Part shown: one piece after another, positions 52,304 to 62,026 of the stretch
Position numbering within the stretch: position 1 is the stretch's first letter
Layout of the letters: the number at the start of each line of letters is the position of its first letter
Assembly (NCBI RefSeq): GCF_014648895.1
Contig: NZ_BMRZ01000013.1
Coordinates: forward strand, 124,001 to 188,000
Source: Streptomyces tanashiensis
GTDB lineage: Bacteria > Actinomycetota > Actinomycetes > Streptomycetales > Streptomycetaceae
Direction of reading: 5' to 3'
DNA length: 64,000 bases
Position numbers and translations under genes: made by a program
Notes under the pieces: model-generated
The model's input: only the letters and a program-made list of their open reading frames with translations
The model's database searches: none
Told to the model about the DNA's origin: nothing

Positions 52304-52630
52304 GGTTTCCCCCTACCAGGTTGTGACCGCAAGCTTTCGTACCACGATAGCCGCCAAGGGCCGTCTACGGGGCGGCTGTTGGCGAGAATGATGCGGAGGA
52401 TCCGGCCTCTGGGCTGCGGCTCGCCACCCTGGCATATGCCCATGTCATGAGTGGTGCACAGAGTCTCAGGTCAGGGGCGTGCGCCGGGGCGCTCGGGGTC
52501 GGTGTTCGGCCACCGGCGAACCGGAGAATTTTCCGCCGCGCGACCGGAGCGGAATAAGCGGAGACACCCTCCTGTTGTTGAACGGTTGTATCTGGACGCA
52601 TCCGCACGTGTGCCGAGGAGGGTCGCGAAG
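52304..52630. other. Divergent promoter region between IclR and LLM oxidoreductase genes
   Basis: This 327-bp spacer has no supported gene. It includes an inverted repeat AGCCGCC/GGCGGCT (52349-52377) and a GGCATATGCC palindrome (52431-52440). Local composition is less GC-rich than coding DNA, as expected for promoters. Confidence 0.5.
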
Positions 52631-53743
52631 GTGACCGACGCTATTCGAGGAGAGGCGCGGGGGACCGCGCCCGTACCGCTGTCCGTACTGGACCTGGTGA
52701 CCGTCGGCAGCGGGCGGACCGCGACCCAGGCGCTCGCCACCAGCGTCGAGCTGAGCCGGCTCGCCGAGCGGCGCGGCTTCCACCGGCACTGGGTGGCCGA
52801 GCACCACTCCATGCCCGGGGTCGCCTCCTCCTCCCCGGCCGTGATCCTCGCCCACCTCGCGGCGCACACCAGCCGCATCCGGCTCGGCTCGGGCGGCGTC
52901 ATGCTGCCCAACCACGCGCCGCTCGTCGTCGCCGAGCAGTTCGGCACCCTGGAGGCCTTCGCCCCGGGCCGGATCGACCTCGGTCTCGGCCGCGCGCCCG
53001 GCACCGACGGGGCCACGGCCGCCGCCCTGCGGCGCAGCGCCACCCTCAACGAGGGGGCGGACGACTTTCCGGAGCAGCTGGCCGAGCTGACCCGGTTCCT
53101 GGACGACGACTTCCCGGACGGGCACCCGTACGCCCGGATCCACGCGGTGCCGGGGCCGGTGCAGGGCCCGAAGGGGCGGCCGCCGATCTGGCTGCTCGGC
53201 TCCTCCGGCTTCAGCGCGCGCCTCGCGGGCGTGCTGGGACTGCCCTTCGCCTTCGCCCATCACTTCTCGGCCAGGAACACGATCCCGGCGCTCGGCCTCT
53301 ACCGGGAGTCCTTCCGGCCCTCGGAGGTCCTCGACGCCCCGTACGCGATGATCGGCGTCTCCGCGTTCGCCGCCGAGGAGGCGGCGCGGGCCCGCCGCGA
53401 GGTCCTCGCCGGCGCGCTGGCGATGCTGCGGCTGCGCACCGGGCGGCCCGGTCTGGTGCCGACGCCGGAGGAGGCCGAGGCGTACGGGTTCAGCCCCGCC
53501 GAGCGGGAGTTCGTGGACGGCTGGCTCGCGAACGTCGTGTACGGCGCGCCGGACGAGGTGCGCGACGGCCTGGACGACCTCCGGAAGCGGACCGGCGCGG
53601 ACGAGCTGATGATCACGGCCAACGGGCACGGCGGTCCGGAGCGGGTGCGGAGCTATGAGCTCATCGCCGACGCGTACGGCCTGCCGGAGCTGCCGGAGCT
53701 GCCGGACGACCCGGCGCGGTCTCAGGAGTCCCCGGAGGCGTGA
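52631..53743 (+). CDS. LLM class flavin-dependent oxidoreductase
   Basis: A 370-residue luciferase-like monooxygenase. PLSVLDLVTVGSGRTATQALATSVELSRLAERRGFHRHWVAEHHSMPGVASSSPAVILAHLAAHTSRIRLGSGGVMLPNHAPLVVAEQFGTLEAFAPGRIDLGLGRAPGTD is the unmistakable family N-terminus (MsnO8-like). It uses reduced flavin; the substrate is unknown. The GTG at 52631 is chosen since GAGGAGGG ends 8 nt upstream; longer in-frame starts exist but lack similarity. Confidence 0.92.
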   Translation: MTDAIRGEARGTAPVPLSVLDLVTVGSGRTATQALATSVELSRLAERRGFHRHWVAEHHSMPGVASSSPAVILAHLAAHTSRIRLGSGGVMLPNHAPLVVAEQFGTLEAFAPGRIDLGLGRAPGTDGATAAALRRSATLNEGADDFPEQLAELTRFLDDDFPDGHPYARIHAVPGPVQGPKGRPPIWLLGSSGFSARLAGVLGLPFAFAHHFSARNTIPALGLYRESFRPSEVLDAPYAMIGVSAFAAEEAARARREVLAGALAMLRLRTGRPGLVPTPEEAEAYGFSPAEREFVDGWLANVVYGAPDEVRDGLDDLRKRTGADELMITANGHGGPERVRSYELIADAYGLPELPELPDDPARSQESPEA

Positions 53744-53887
53744 ACCGCGAGAATTCGATGGCCGGTTGGTTCACTCCCGAACGAACCACCGTCCTCCCCT
53801 AAGTGAACCTTAAACCGCTCGTCACCGATGGTGGCGGGCGGTTCCGTTTTGTGCTGCACGGCTCTGACAAGGCCTTTCTCCGGCCAA

Positions 53888-53916
53888 TTGGTCTAGTCCT
53901 CAATCTGGTTCAGACC
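53888..53916 (+). promoter_or_regulatory. Paired direct repeats / dre-like sites in chitinase promoter
   Basis: TTGGTCTAGTCC (53888-53899) and CTGGTTCAGACC (53905-53916) are direct repeats 17 bp apart. They match the 12-bp repeat TGGTCCAGACCT known from Streptomyces chitinase promoters and the dre core. They lie about 74-100 bp before the start. Confidence 0.85.
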
Positions 53917-53989
53917 ATTGACGCGCTGTTCATGCGGCGGATATCACTGCTCCAACTTCCGTACCGCCACCCCCTCCCGGAGGCAGCAC

Positions 53990-55690
<1,701 letters not shown>

Positions 55691-55719
55691 GCGACTGACC
55701 CGCTGAACCCCTCATGACC

Positions 55720-55758
55720 ACTGCCCCCGCCCGGAATGTCCCTCCGGCCGGGGGCAGT
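55720..55758 (+). terminator. Terminator between chitinase and cdgA-like gene
   Basis: ACTGCCCCCGCCCGG (55720-55734) pairs with 55744-55758 with one mismatch. It lies between the two convergent genes and can serve both. Confidence 0.82.
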
Positions 55759-55780
55759 TCCATGCCCGAAGGGCCCCCGC

Positions 55781-57658
55781 TCAGACCGGCAGCGGTTCCG
55801 TGCCGATGAGTTCGGCGATACGGTCCGGGGCCACCGCCCGTGAGTACAGCCAGCCCTGCCCGGTGTCGCAGCCGATCCGGCGCAGCCTGCTCGCCTGCCC
55901 CGCCGTCTCCACGCACTCGGCGGTCACCGTGAGACCCAGCCGGTGCGCGAGGTGCACGAGCGCCTCGACGATCAGCTCGTCCGCCGGGTTGGCGTGCTCC
56001 TCGTCCTGGAAGCCGCGGACGAAGGAGCCGTCCAGCTTGAGCACGGAGACCGGCAGCCGGCTCAGATAGGCGAGGTTCGAGTAGCCGGTGCCGAAGTCGT
56101 CGATCGCGATCCGCACGCCCATGTCGCTCAGCGCCTGGAGCGCCTGGAGCGGCCGGCCGTTCGAGCCCATCACGGCGGACTCGGTCAGCTCCAGCTGGAG
56201 CAGGTGCGGCGCGAGACCGGTCTCCGCGAGGATGCCGGCCACGTCCGCGACCAGGTCCGAGTCCCAGACCTGCCGGACCGCCACGTTGACGCTGACGAAG
56301 ATCGGGCGCTCGCGCGGATGGTCCTTCTGCCACTGCCGGGCCTGGCGGCAGGCGGTGTTCAGCACCCAGCGCCCCAGCTCCACGATGGAGCCGTCCTCCT
56401 CGGCGATACCGATGAACCGATTCGGCGCGAGCGAGCCGAACTGCGGGTGGTTCCAGCGCACCAGCGCCTCCACCCCGCGCACCGCTCCGTCGGCCAGGTC
56501 CACCAGGGGCTGGTACTCCAGGGCGAACTCCCCGCGCTCCACCGCCGGCCGCAGGGTGGAGGAGAGCGACTGCCGGGTCATCCGATGGGCGTTGCGCTCG
56601 GGGTCGAAGAGCGTCCAGCGGGCCTTGCCGTCCGCCTTCGCCCAGTACAGCGTGGTGTCCGCGGCCTGCATGAGGGCGGTCGCCGTCGTCCCGCTCCCCG
56701 CGCGCTCGACCACACCGATCGACGCGGAGACGGAGAGCCGCTGGCCGCCGAGGTCGAAGGGGCGCTGGAGCGCGTCGAGCACCGAGCGGGCCAGGTCCGC
56801 CAGTTGCTCCGTGCCGGTGGAGTCCTCGATGAGGATCGCGAACTCGTCGCCGCCGAGCCGCGCCACGAGGTGACTGCCGCTGCGGGTGTAGCCGTCGCGG
56901 TCCGCGCACTCCGTCAGACGGGTGGCGACGGCGGCCAGGAGCCGGTCGCCGACACGGTGGCCGAGGGTGTCGTTGACCGCCTTGAAGCCGTCGAGGTCCA
57001 GATAGCAGAGACCGATCCGCCCTGTTCTGCCATAGCCGTACGACTCGTATGACTCATGCGACTCATGTGACGGGCCTGCCGGGCCGGTGCTCGCGGCGGC
57101 GTCCTGGGCCGCGGTCTCCAGGGCGGCCGAGAGCCGCTCGAAGAACAGCGCGCGGTTGGGCAGCCGGGTCACCGGGTCGTGCATCTGGAGGTGGCGCAGC
57201 CGCGCGTGGAGCTCGCGCCGGTCGCTGATGTCCGCGATCGACAGCAGGACGCGCCGGCTGTCGGGCACGGGGGCGACGGTGACCTCGGCCCACAGCGAGC
57301 GCCCGTCGGCGTGCTTGAGGCGGCGGGTGCAGCGGAAGCGGGAGCGGCGACCGCCGAGCACCTCCCGGTAGGCGTGCCAGGTGCGTCCGTCGGAGGCGAG
57401 GTCGACGAGGTCGGCCGCCGCCTGCTCCCGGAGCGCCGTGGGCTCGGTGCCGAGGAGGGTGCCGAAGGAGTCGTTGGCGACGACCACGACACCGTCCTCG
57501 TCCACGACGGCCATGGCGAGCTGGGAGACCCGGAAGGCGGCGCGGTAGTCGCGGAGTTCGGCCGCCCGTCGCGCGAGGTGACGCTCCGTGAGTGCGGGCT
57601 CGGCCGCGTGTGTCTCCGCCGGCTCTGGGTGCACCGGTCCTTCGGGGGTTCCGCTCAC
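55781..57658 (-). CDS. cdgA: PAS-GGDEF-EAL cyclic di-GMP turnover protein (CdgA-like)
   Basis: A 625-residue soluble protein: a PAS domain (about 40-150), a GGDEF diguanylate cyclase domain (GGDEF at about 269-273, intact) and an EAL phosphodiesterase domain (EAL at about 397-399, followed by TESAVMG, DDFGTGYSNL and KLDGSFVRG). Both catalytic signatures look intact. The domain order is that of Streptomyces CdgA, a BldD target affecting development. An unusual HES/YES-rich insert (SHESHESYESYGYGRTG) precedes the GGDEF core. The GTG at 57658 follows GGGAGCGA. Confidence 0.85.
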   Translation of the reverse strand: MSGTPEGPVHPEPAETHAAEPALTERHLARRAAELRDYRAAFRVSQLAMAVVDEDGVVVVANDSFGTLLGTEPTALREQAAADLVDLASDGRTWHAYREVLGGRRSRFRCTRRLKHADGRSLWAEVTVAPVPDSRRVLLSIADISDRRELHARLRHLQMHDPVTRLPNRALFFERLSAALETAAQDAAASTGPAGPSHESHESYESYGYGRTGRIGLCYLDLDGFKAVNDTLGHRVGDRLLAAVATRLTECADRDGYTRSGSHLVARLGGDEFAILIEDSTGTEQLADLARSVLDALQRPFDLGGQRLSVSASIGVVERAGSGTTATALMQAADTTLYWAKADGKARWTLFDPERNAHRMTRQSLSSTLRPAVERGEFALEYQPLVDLADGAVRGVEALVRWNHPQFGSLAPNRFIGIAEEDGSIVELGRWVLNTACRQARQWQKDHPRERPIFVSVNVAVRQVWDSDLVADVAGILAETGLAPHLLQLELTESAVMGSNGRPLQALQALSDMGVRIAIDDFGTGYSNLAYLSRLPVSVLKLDGSFVRGFQDEEHANPADELIVEALVHLAHRLGLTVTAECVETAGQASRLRRIGCDTGQGWLYSRAVAPDRIAELIGTEPLPV

Positions 57659-58012
57659 CGCTCGCTCCCGTGTGCAGTCGGGCCGGTCACATGTGGTCGG
57701 GATGGTCGGCCAAGGAAGAGTGAGCCGATCATAGAGCCAGCCGGGGGAGCGTTCCAGCTTCGAGGCGTCGACGAGGGGGCCACGGCGCTGTGAGGCCCCC
57801 CACCGGGGCAGGGCGCCCGATCGTTTCTGCGCGGGTCTGACACGGGCCGTCGGGTCCATGACCGAATGTGACTTTCCGTGAGCTGAAGAGCGCTCGTGTC
57901 GCGTCGACCCCGTGGTGTCCCCTCACCCGACCGGGGCAGCGGAAACATGCGAAACGCCGCGAATCGTCACAAGGTGGGTGGGGTGTCCCGCATTCCCGAT
58001 CCGGAGGTCCAC
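57659..58012. other. Divergent promoter region of the cdgA-like and metalloprotease genes
   Basis: This 354-bp spacer has no supported gene. A CACATGTG palindrome lies at 57688-57695, 30 bp before the cdgA-like start; it matches only part of the BldD consensus. Other features are not evident. Confidence 0.5.
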
Positions 58013-59263
58013 GTGAGGGCTCAGCAGCCACCCGGGGGAGTGGAACGCCCACGGCTGCGTGCCGGTGCGGCGGCCTTCACCTCGCTCGCCGCCCTGGCCG
58101 CCACCGGGCTCGTCGCGGGCCCCGCCGTCGGCGCGTCCTCGGCGAGTCCCTGCGCCCTGCCCCGTACCGCCGCCCACCACTCCCTCGGCCTCGACACCTG
58201 GAACAGCGCCTATCCGCGCCCGAACCAGACCCTCGACGCCGTCATGATCTTCCTGTCCTTCCCGGACTCCGAGCCGCTCACCACACCAGCCGAACTCGCC
58301 GCCGATCACTTCCCCGCCACCAGCGAGTACTTCGACCGCGCCTCCTACGGGCGCTTCAGCCTGCGCCCGCACCCCCGGGCCGGCTGGACGCCGATGCCGC
58401 GCGACTCGAGCGAGTACGCCATACGGCGGGACTGGGACGCCGGGAAGCGGTCCGCCTACCTCCGTGACGCCATCGCCGCCGCCGACAAGGACGTCGACTT
58501 CTCCCGGTACGACATCGTCTACCTGGTCGCCGACCCCGACGCGCCCGGCGTGGACTCCGACGCGACCAAGGTCGTCAACCTGGACCACCCGCTGGAGGCC
58601 GACGGCACCGAGATCAAGCGCGTCGTCACCGTCTTCGAGCGCCACCCGCCCGACCGGAACGTCCTCGCCCACGAGACCGGCCACGTCTTCGACCTGCCCG
58701 ACCTCTACCACCGCCCGGTGGACGGCAAGGGCGACTGGGACACCCACGTGGGCGACTGGGACGTCATGGGCAGCCAGTTCGGGCTCTCCCCGGACCTCTT
58801 CGGCTGGCACAAGTGGAAGCTCGGCTGGCTCTCCCGCGCCCAGGTGACCTGCGTGCAGGGCTCCGGCCCCCGGCTGGTCAGCCTGGAGCCGACCGACACC
58901 CCGCCCACGGCGGGCGGCATCCTCGGCACCCGGCTCGCCGTCGTCCGCACCGGTCCCGACAGCGTCCTGGCGATCGAGGCCCGGAGCACCGCCGGGAACG
59001 ACGCCGACACCTGCACCGAGGGCGTGCTCGTCTACCGGGTCCGCAACGACGCGGCCTCCGGCGAGGGTCCCGTCGAGGTCGTGGACGCGCACCCGGACAC
59101 CGAGGCGTGCGCCGAGCGCTCCGTCTACGCGCCGCTCGCGGACGCCCCCGTCGAGGAGGGCGAGACCCTGACCGTGCCCGGCACCGGCGTGCGGGTGGAG
59201 GTCACCGACCGGTCCGGGGCGGGCGTCTGGACGGTGAAGATCACCCCACCCGGCAGGAGATGA
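58013..59263 (+). CDS. Secreted M6-like zinc metalloprotease
   Basis: A 416-residue exported protease. The signal peptide is about residues 13-42 (RAGAAAFTSLAALAATGLVAGPAVGA). The catalytic site VLAHETGHVFDLPDLY is an HExxH motif, and DWDVMGSQFGLSPDLFGWHKWKLGWL resembles the M6 family downstream region. FLSFPDSEPLTTPAELAADHFP and EYFDRASYGRFSL are the M6 (immune inhibitor A) prodomain-adjacent motifs. The GTG at 58013 follows GGAGGT. It is divergent from the c-di-GMP gene. Confidence 0.88.
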   Translation: MRAQQPPGGVERPRLRAGAAAFTSLAALAATGLVAGPAVGASSASPCALPRTAAHHSLGLDTWNSAYPRPNQTLDAVMIFLSFPDSEPLTTPAELAADHFPATSEYFDRASYGRFSLRPHPRAGWTPMPRDSSEYAIRRDWDAGKRSAYLRDAIAAADKDVDFSRYDIVYLVADPDAPGVDSDATKVVNLDHPLEADGTEIKRVVTVFERHPPDRNVLAHETGHVFDLPDLYHRPVDGKGDWDTHVGDWDVMGSQFGLSPDLFGWHKWKLGWLSRAQVTCVQGSGPRLVSLEPTDTPPTAGGILGTRLAVVRTGPDSVLAIEARSTAGNDADTCTEGVLVYRVRNDAASGEGPVEVVDAHPDTEACAERSVYAPLADAPVEEGETLTVPGTGVRVEVTDRSGAGVWTVKITPPGRR

Positions 59264-59273
59264 CCCGGAACAC

Positions 59274-59307
59274 GAAGAAGCCCCCCGCTTCCGCGAGGGG
59301 CTTCTTC
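59274..59307. terminator. Terminator shared by metalloprotease and tRNA-Lys copy 3
   Basis: GAAGAAGCCCC (59274-59284) pairs with GGGGCTTCTTC (59297-59307). It lies just past the protease stop and 7 nt from the tRNA 3' end. Confidence 0.88.
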
Positions 59308-59313
59308 CGTCTG

Positions 59314-59387
59314 TGCGCCGCCAGGGACTCGAACCCCGGACCCGCTGATTAAGAGTCAGCTGCTCTAACCAACTGAGCTAGCGGCGC
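59314..59387 (-). tRNA. tRNA-Lys (anticodon CUU), copy 3
   Basis: A 74-nt gene identical to the copies at 42737 and 51395. Its first ten bases are also the end of the preceding protein gene on the same strand. Confidence 0.96.
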
Positions 59388-60007
59388 CTGCTGACGTCGT
59401 AGACATTAGCATCCGGATCGGCGGGAGGAAAAATCGATACCCGCACGTCGGCGGCGGAGGCCGCCCGGACGGCCCGCACACAGGCCCAGAGCACGACCTC
59501 GGGGCCGGGCAGCCACGGGCTCCGGGTGTCCGGGGCCACCAGCCAGCGGGGCCCGGCGTCGCCCGACGGTACGAGCGGCGGCACGGTCACCGCGTCCCCG
59601 AGCCCGTGGCAGAGCGGCCGGGGGACCTCCTCCCCCCACTCCTCCCAGTCGAGGAGCGCGGGCAGCCGCTGGGCCGTCCCCGGCGCCGTGAAGAGCATCA
59701 TCCGGCCCCGGTGCATCGCGACCGGCCCCGAGCCCGGGCCCTCCTCCCAGAGCCGGCCCAGCATCCGGCGCCCGAAGACCGGGTCCACGTTGACGACGTC
59801 GAAGACCGTCCCGCAGGGCAGCGCGGCCGGGGAGTCGGGCCGGGACTCCCAGCGCGTGAGCGCGGAGCCGTCGCGCCCCCCGGCGGCCGAGGCGAGCCAG
59901 GCGGCCCCGTCGGCGGTCACCCGGGCCGTCTGGTGCCGTCCCTCGTCGCCCTGCCGGAGGAACCGGAAGATGTCGTGCGGGGTCTCGTCGCGCAGCCAGG
60001 TCGTCAT
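59378..60007 (-). CDS. Prim-Pol-N-like protein (bifunctional primase/polymerase N-terminal type), stop inside tRNA-Lys
   Basis: A 209-residue protein resembling the N-terminal primase-polymerase module found in Streptomyces: AALPCGTVFDVVNVDPVFGRRMLGRL, GPVAMHRGRMMLFTAPGTAQRLPALLDWEEWG, and WLVAPDTRSPWLPGPEVVL. Only part of the catalytic acidic motif is recognisable, so activity is doubtful. The ATG at 60007 gives the usual start. The last codons (DVSRRR and the TAG) run into the first ten bases of tRNA-Lys copy 3, so transcription of the two must be linked or the tRNA must be cut out. Confidence 0.75.
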   Translation of the reverse strand: MTTWLRDETPHDIFRFLRQGDEGRHQTARVTADGAAWLASAAGGRDGSALTRWESRPDSPAALPCGTVFDVVNVDPVFGRRMLGRLWEEGPGSGPVAMHRGRMMLFTAPGTAQRLPALLDWEEWGEEVPRPLCHGLGDAVTVPPLVPSGDAGPRWLVAPDTRSPWLPGPEVVLWACVRAVRAASAADVRVSIFPPADPDANVYDVSRRR

Positions 60008-60090
60008 GGATCCAGGTCTACCGGGCGTGACGATCCGATCGCCGAGGGTTCCCGGAATCCCGGACAGGAGGGGTGGGTGAGGAGTATCGT

Positions 60091-60121
60091 GCCCCCTCGG
60101 CATATGCCAGGGGGGCTTTTT
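60091..60121 (+). terminator. Strong hairpin with T-tract on the plus strand
   Basis: GCCCCC (60091-60096) pairs with GGGGGC (60111-60116); inside is the self-complementary GGCATATGCC; TTTTT follows. As a plus-strand terminator it has no plus-strand gene nearby, since only minus-strand genes occur from 59314 to 64000. Confidence 0.6.
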
Positions 60122-60137
60122 CGGCCAGACGTGCGAC

Positions 60138-60494
60138 TCAGTCCTCCGACGGACGGCCGTTCGTCCGGATCAGGTCGCGGCCGAACTCGATCATCCGCCG
60201 CGCGTAGTCCTCGGTCCACTCCGCCCGCTCGGCGACGTCCGCCGCCGTCAGCCGGTCGAAGCGGCGCGGATCCGCCAGCTGCGCGGCCGCGATCGCCTGG
60301 AACTCCGTCGCCCGGTCCGTCGCCGCCCGGAAGGCGAGCGTCAGCTCCGTCGCCCGGGACAGCAGCTCGCGGGGGTCCTCTATGGACTCCAGGTCGAAGA
60401 AGTGCTCCGGGTCGGCGGTCGCCTCGGCAGGCTCGAAGATCAGCGGTGCCGGCCGAAGCCGCCGCTGTGCGCTCCGCTCCGCGGGTTCCGCCAT
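60138..60494 (-). CDS. Conserved hypothetical protein
   Basis: A 118-residue acidic protein with an Arg-rich start (MAEPAERSAQRRLRPAP) and a helical rest (ELLSRATELTLAFRAATDRATEFQAIAAAQLADPRRFDRLTAADVAERAEWTEDYARRMIEFGRDL). No known domain is recognised. The ATG at 60494 follows GAGGAGAAG. It may be part of the same transcript as the helicase-like gene upstream at 60634. Confidence 0.75.
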   Translation of the reverse strand: MAEPAERSAQRRLRPAPLIFEPAEATADPEHFFDLESIEDPRELLSRATELTLAFRAATDRATEFQAIAAAQLADPRRFDRLTAADVAERAEWTEDYARRMIEFGRDLIRTNGRPSED

Positions 60495-60633
60495 CGTTCT
60501 TCTCCTCCTCGCACAGGCACGGCCCGGAATCCCGGGCCGTCTTCCATTGTCCCGCGCCCCGCAAGAGCGCGAACCTCGCCCCGTACGCCCCCGGTGTCTC
60601 CCCGAGCCCCGGTTTGCGCACGGCGGCAGCCGC

Positions 60634-61965
60634 TCACGGCGCCCAGGCCACCCGGTGTTCCTCCAGGTGGGAGAGGACCGCGTGGTTCGCCTCCCAGCCG
60701 TCCGGGAACGACACCGCGACGCCCAGCCGCACCGGATCCGTCGACGGATGCTCGTCGAGGAGCTCCGCCACACCCGCGCGGCACACCACGATGCACGCGT
60801 GCCGGTGCCGGGAGGCCAGCACGCACAGCCGGCCCGTCTCCAGATGGAAGGCGGTCGCGTCCGGGCGCCCCGACAGCGGATGGAGGACCACCGTCACGTC
60901 GTACTCGCGCCCCTGGAGCCGGTTCGCCGTGTCCACCGTCACGCCCGTCACGCCCAGGTCCGCGAGCGCCGCCCGCACCGCCGCCGCCTGGTCGCGGTGG
61001 GCGGTGCCGACGGCGATCCGGTCCGGAGTGAGCGGGACCGGGGTCTCCGAGCGCTCCGAGACCGCCGCGCCGCCCCGGTCCAGGAGCCGGCGCACGACCA
61101 GGGCGATCGCGCCGACCGCCTCGGGGTCGGTGCGCGGGGTGTGCCGGGCCGGGAGTTCGAGCAGGCCCCAGCCGGACTCGGCCGCCTCGTCGAGGACCCG
61201 GTCGGGGCCCGAACCGTCCGAGGGCACCCCGAAGGAGAGCTTCCGGTCCCCGTGCCCGGTGCCGCTGCGGAACGGCGTGTACGGATAGAAGGCGTCCGAC
61301 ACCAGCGGCGCCGCCGAGGCGGGCAGCCGCCAGGAGACCGGCAGCCGGTGCTGCGGCAGCTCCGGATTGTGCGCGAGCAGCGTGGAGACGGCGCTCGCCG
61401 ACGGGTCGTACGTGAGCCCCGCCCACTGCTCCGCGCCCACCACCGAGAACGGGTCGAGCTGCCCGGGGTCGCCCACGAACAGCGCCCGCTCGAAGAGGCC
61501 CGCCACCGCGAGCAGCGCGTCCGACCGCATCTGGTACGCCTCGTCGACGATCGCGTGCGCCCACGGCTCGACGTTCTTCACGTGCCCCCACTTGGCGGCC
61601 GTGGACAGGACGACCGGCACCCCGGCCAGCTCGCCCGCCTTCGCCGACTTCCGTACGTGTTCCAGGTCGTCGAGCGCCTTGTCGTACGGGTCGGAGTCGT
61701 TCGAGTGCAGCCGGCCGATCTCCAGCCCCGGCTCCTTCTCCGCGAGCCGCAGCACCAGGTCGTCCACCTGTGCGTTCGTCTGGGCGACCACCATCAGGGG
61801 CCGCCCGGCGGCGGCCAGTTCGAGGGCGGCCCGGACCACGAGCGTCGACTTGCCGGCGCCCGGCGGGGAATCGACGACGACGCCCCGCGCGGTGCCGTGC
61901 AGGGTGTCCGCCAGGATGGCGGAGGTCGCGCGGGCGGCCTCGGCGGACGGGTCGAACACGGTCAC
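60634..61965 (-). CDS. SF1 helicase-like AAA ATPase (Upf1/DNA2-like fold)
   Basis: A 443-residue ATPase. Walker A is SPPGAGKST, motif Ia is VVAQTNAQVDDLVLRL, Walker B is AIVDEAYQ, motif III is FVGDPGQLDPF, and the C-terminal motifs are SWRLP, DTANRLQGREYDVTVV and LCVLASRHRHACIVV. These fit superfamily 1B helicases. The GTG at 61965 overlaps the stop of a 13-codon mini reading frame at the duplicated junction with the upstream gene. It forms a coupled operon with the two preceding minus-strand genes, whose role is unknown; DNA repair or defence is inferred. Confidence 0.85.
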   Translation of the reverse strand: MTVFDPSAEAARATSAILADTLHGTARGVVVDSPPGAGKSTLVVRAALELAAAGRPLMVVAQTNAQVDDLVLRLAEKEPGLEIGRLHSNDSDPYDKALDDLEHVRKSAKAGELAGVPVVLSTAAKWGHVKNVEPWAHAIVDEAYQMRSDALLAVAGLFERALFVGDPGQLDPFSVVGAEQWAGLTYDPSASAVSTLLAHNPELPQHRLPVSWRLPASAAPLVSDAFYPYTPFRSGTGHGDRKLSFGVPSDGSGPDRVLDEAAESGWGLLELPARHTPRTDPEAVGAIALVVRRLLDRGGAAVSERSETPVPLTPDRIAVGTAHRDQAAAVRAALADLGVTGVTVDTANRLQGREYDVTVVLHPLSGRPDATAFHLETGRLCVLASRHRHACIVVCRAGVAELLDEHPSTDPVRLGVAVSFPDGWEANHAVLSHLEEHRVAWAP

Positions 61966-62026
61966 AGCACGTCCTGGGGGGTCGCGGCGTCGAACAGGGT
62001 CACAGCACGTCCTCGGGGGTCACGGC
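61951..62026 (-). repeat. 38-bp tandem duplication at the operon junction
   Basis: GTCGAACA-C/G-GGTCACAGCACG and following bases occur twice with a 38-bp period (61951-61988 and 61989-62026). It duplicates the GTGA stop/start overlap. Between the two overlaps lies a mini reading frame of 13 residues (62003 to 61962). Confidence 0.85.

Noticed and set aside
57686..57700. CACATGTG palindrome as a BldD operator of the cdgA-like gene
   Set aside because: Only five of nine consensus positions fit, so it is recorded as a feature of the spacer but not claimed as a BldD site.
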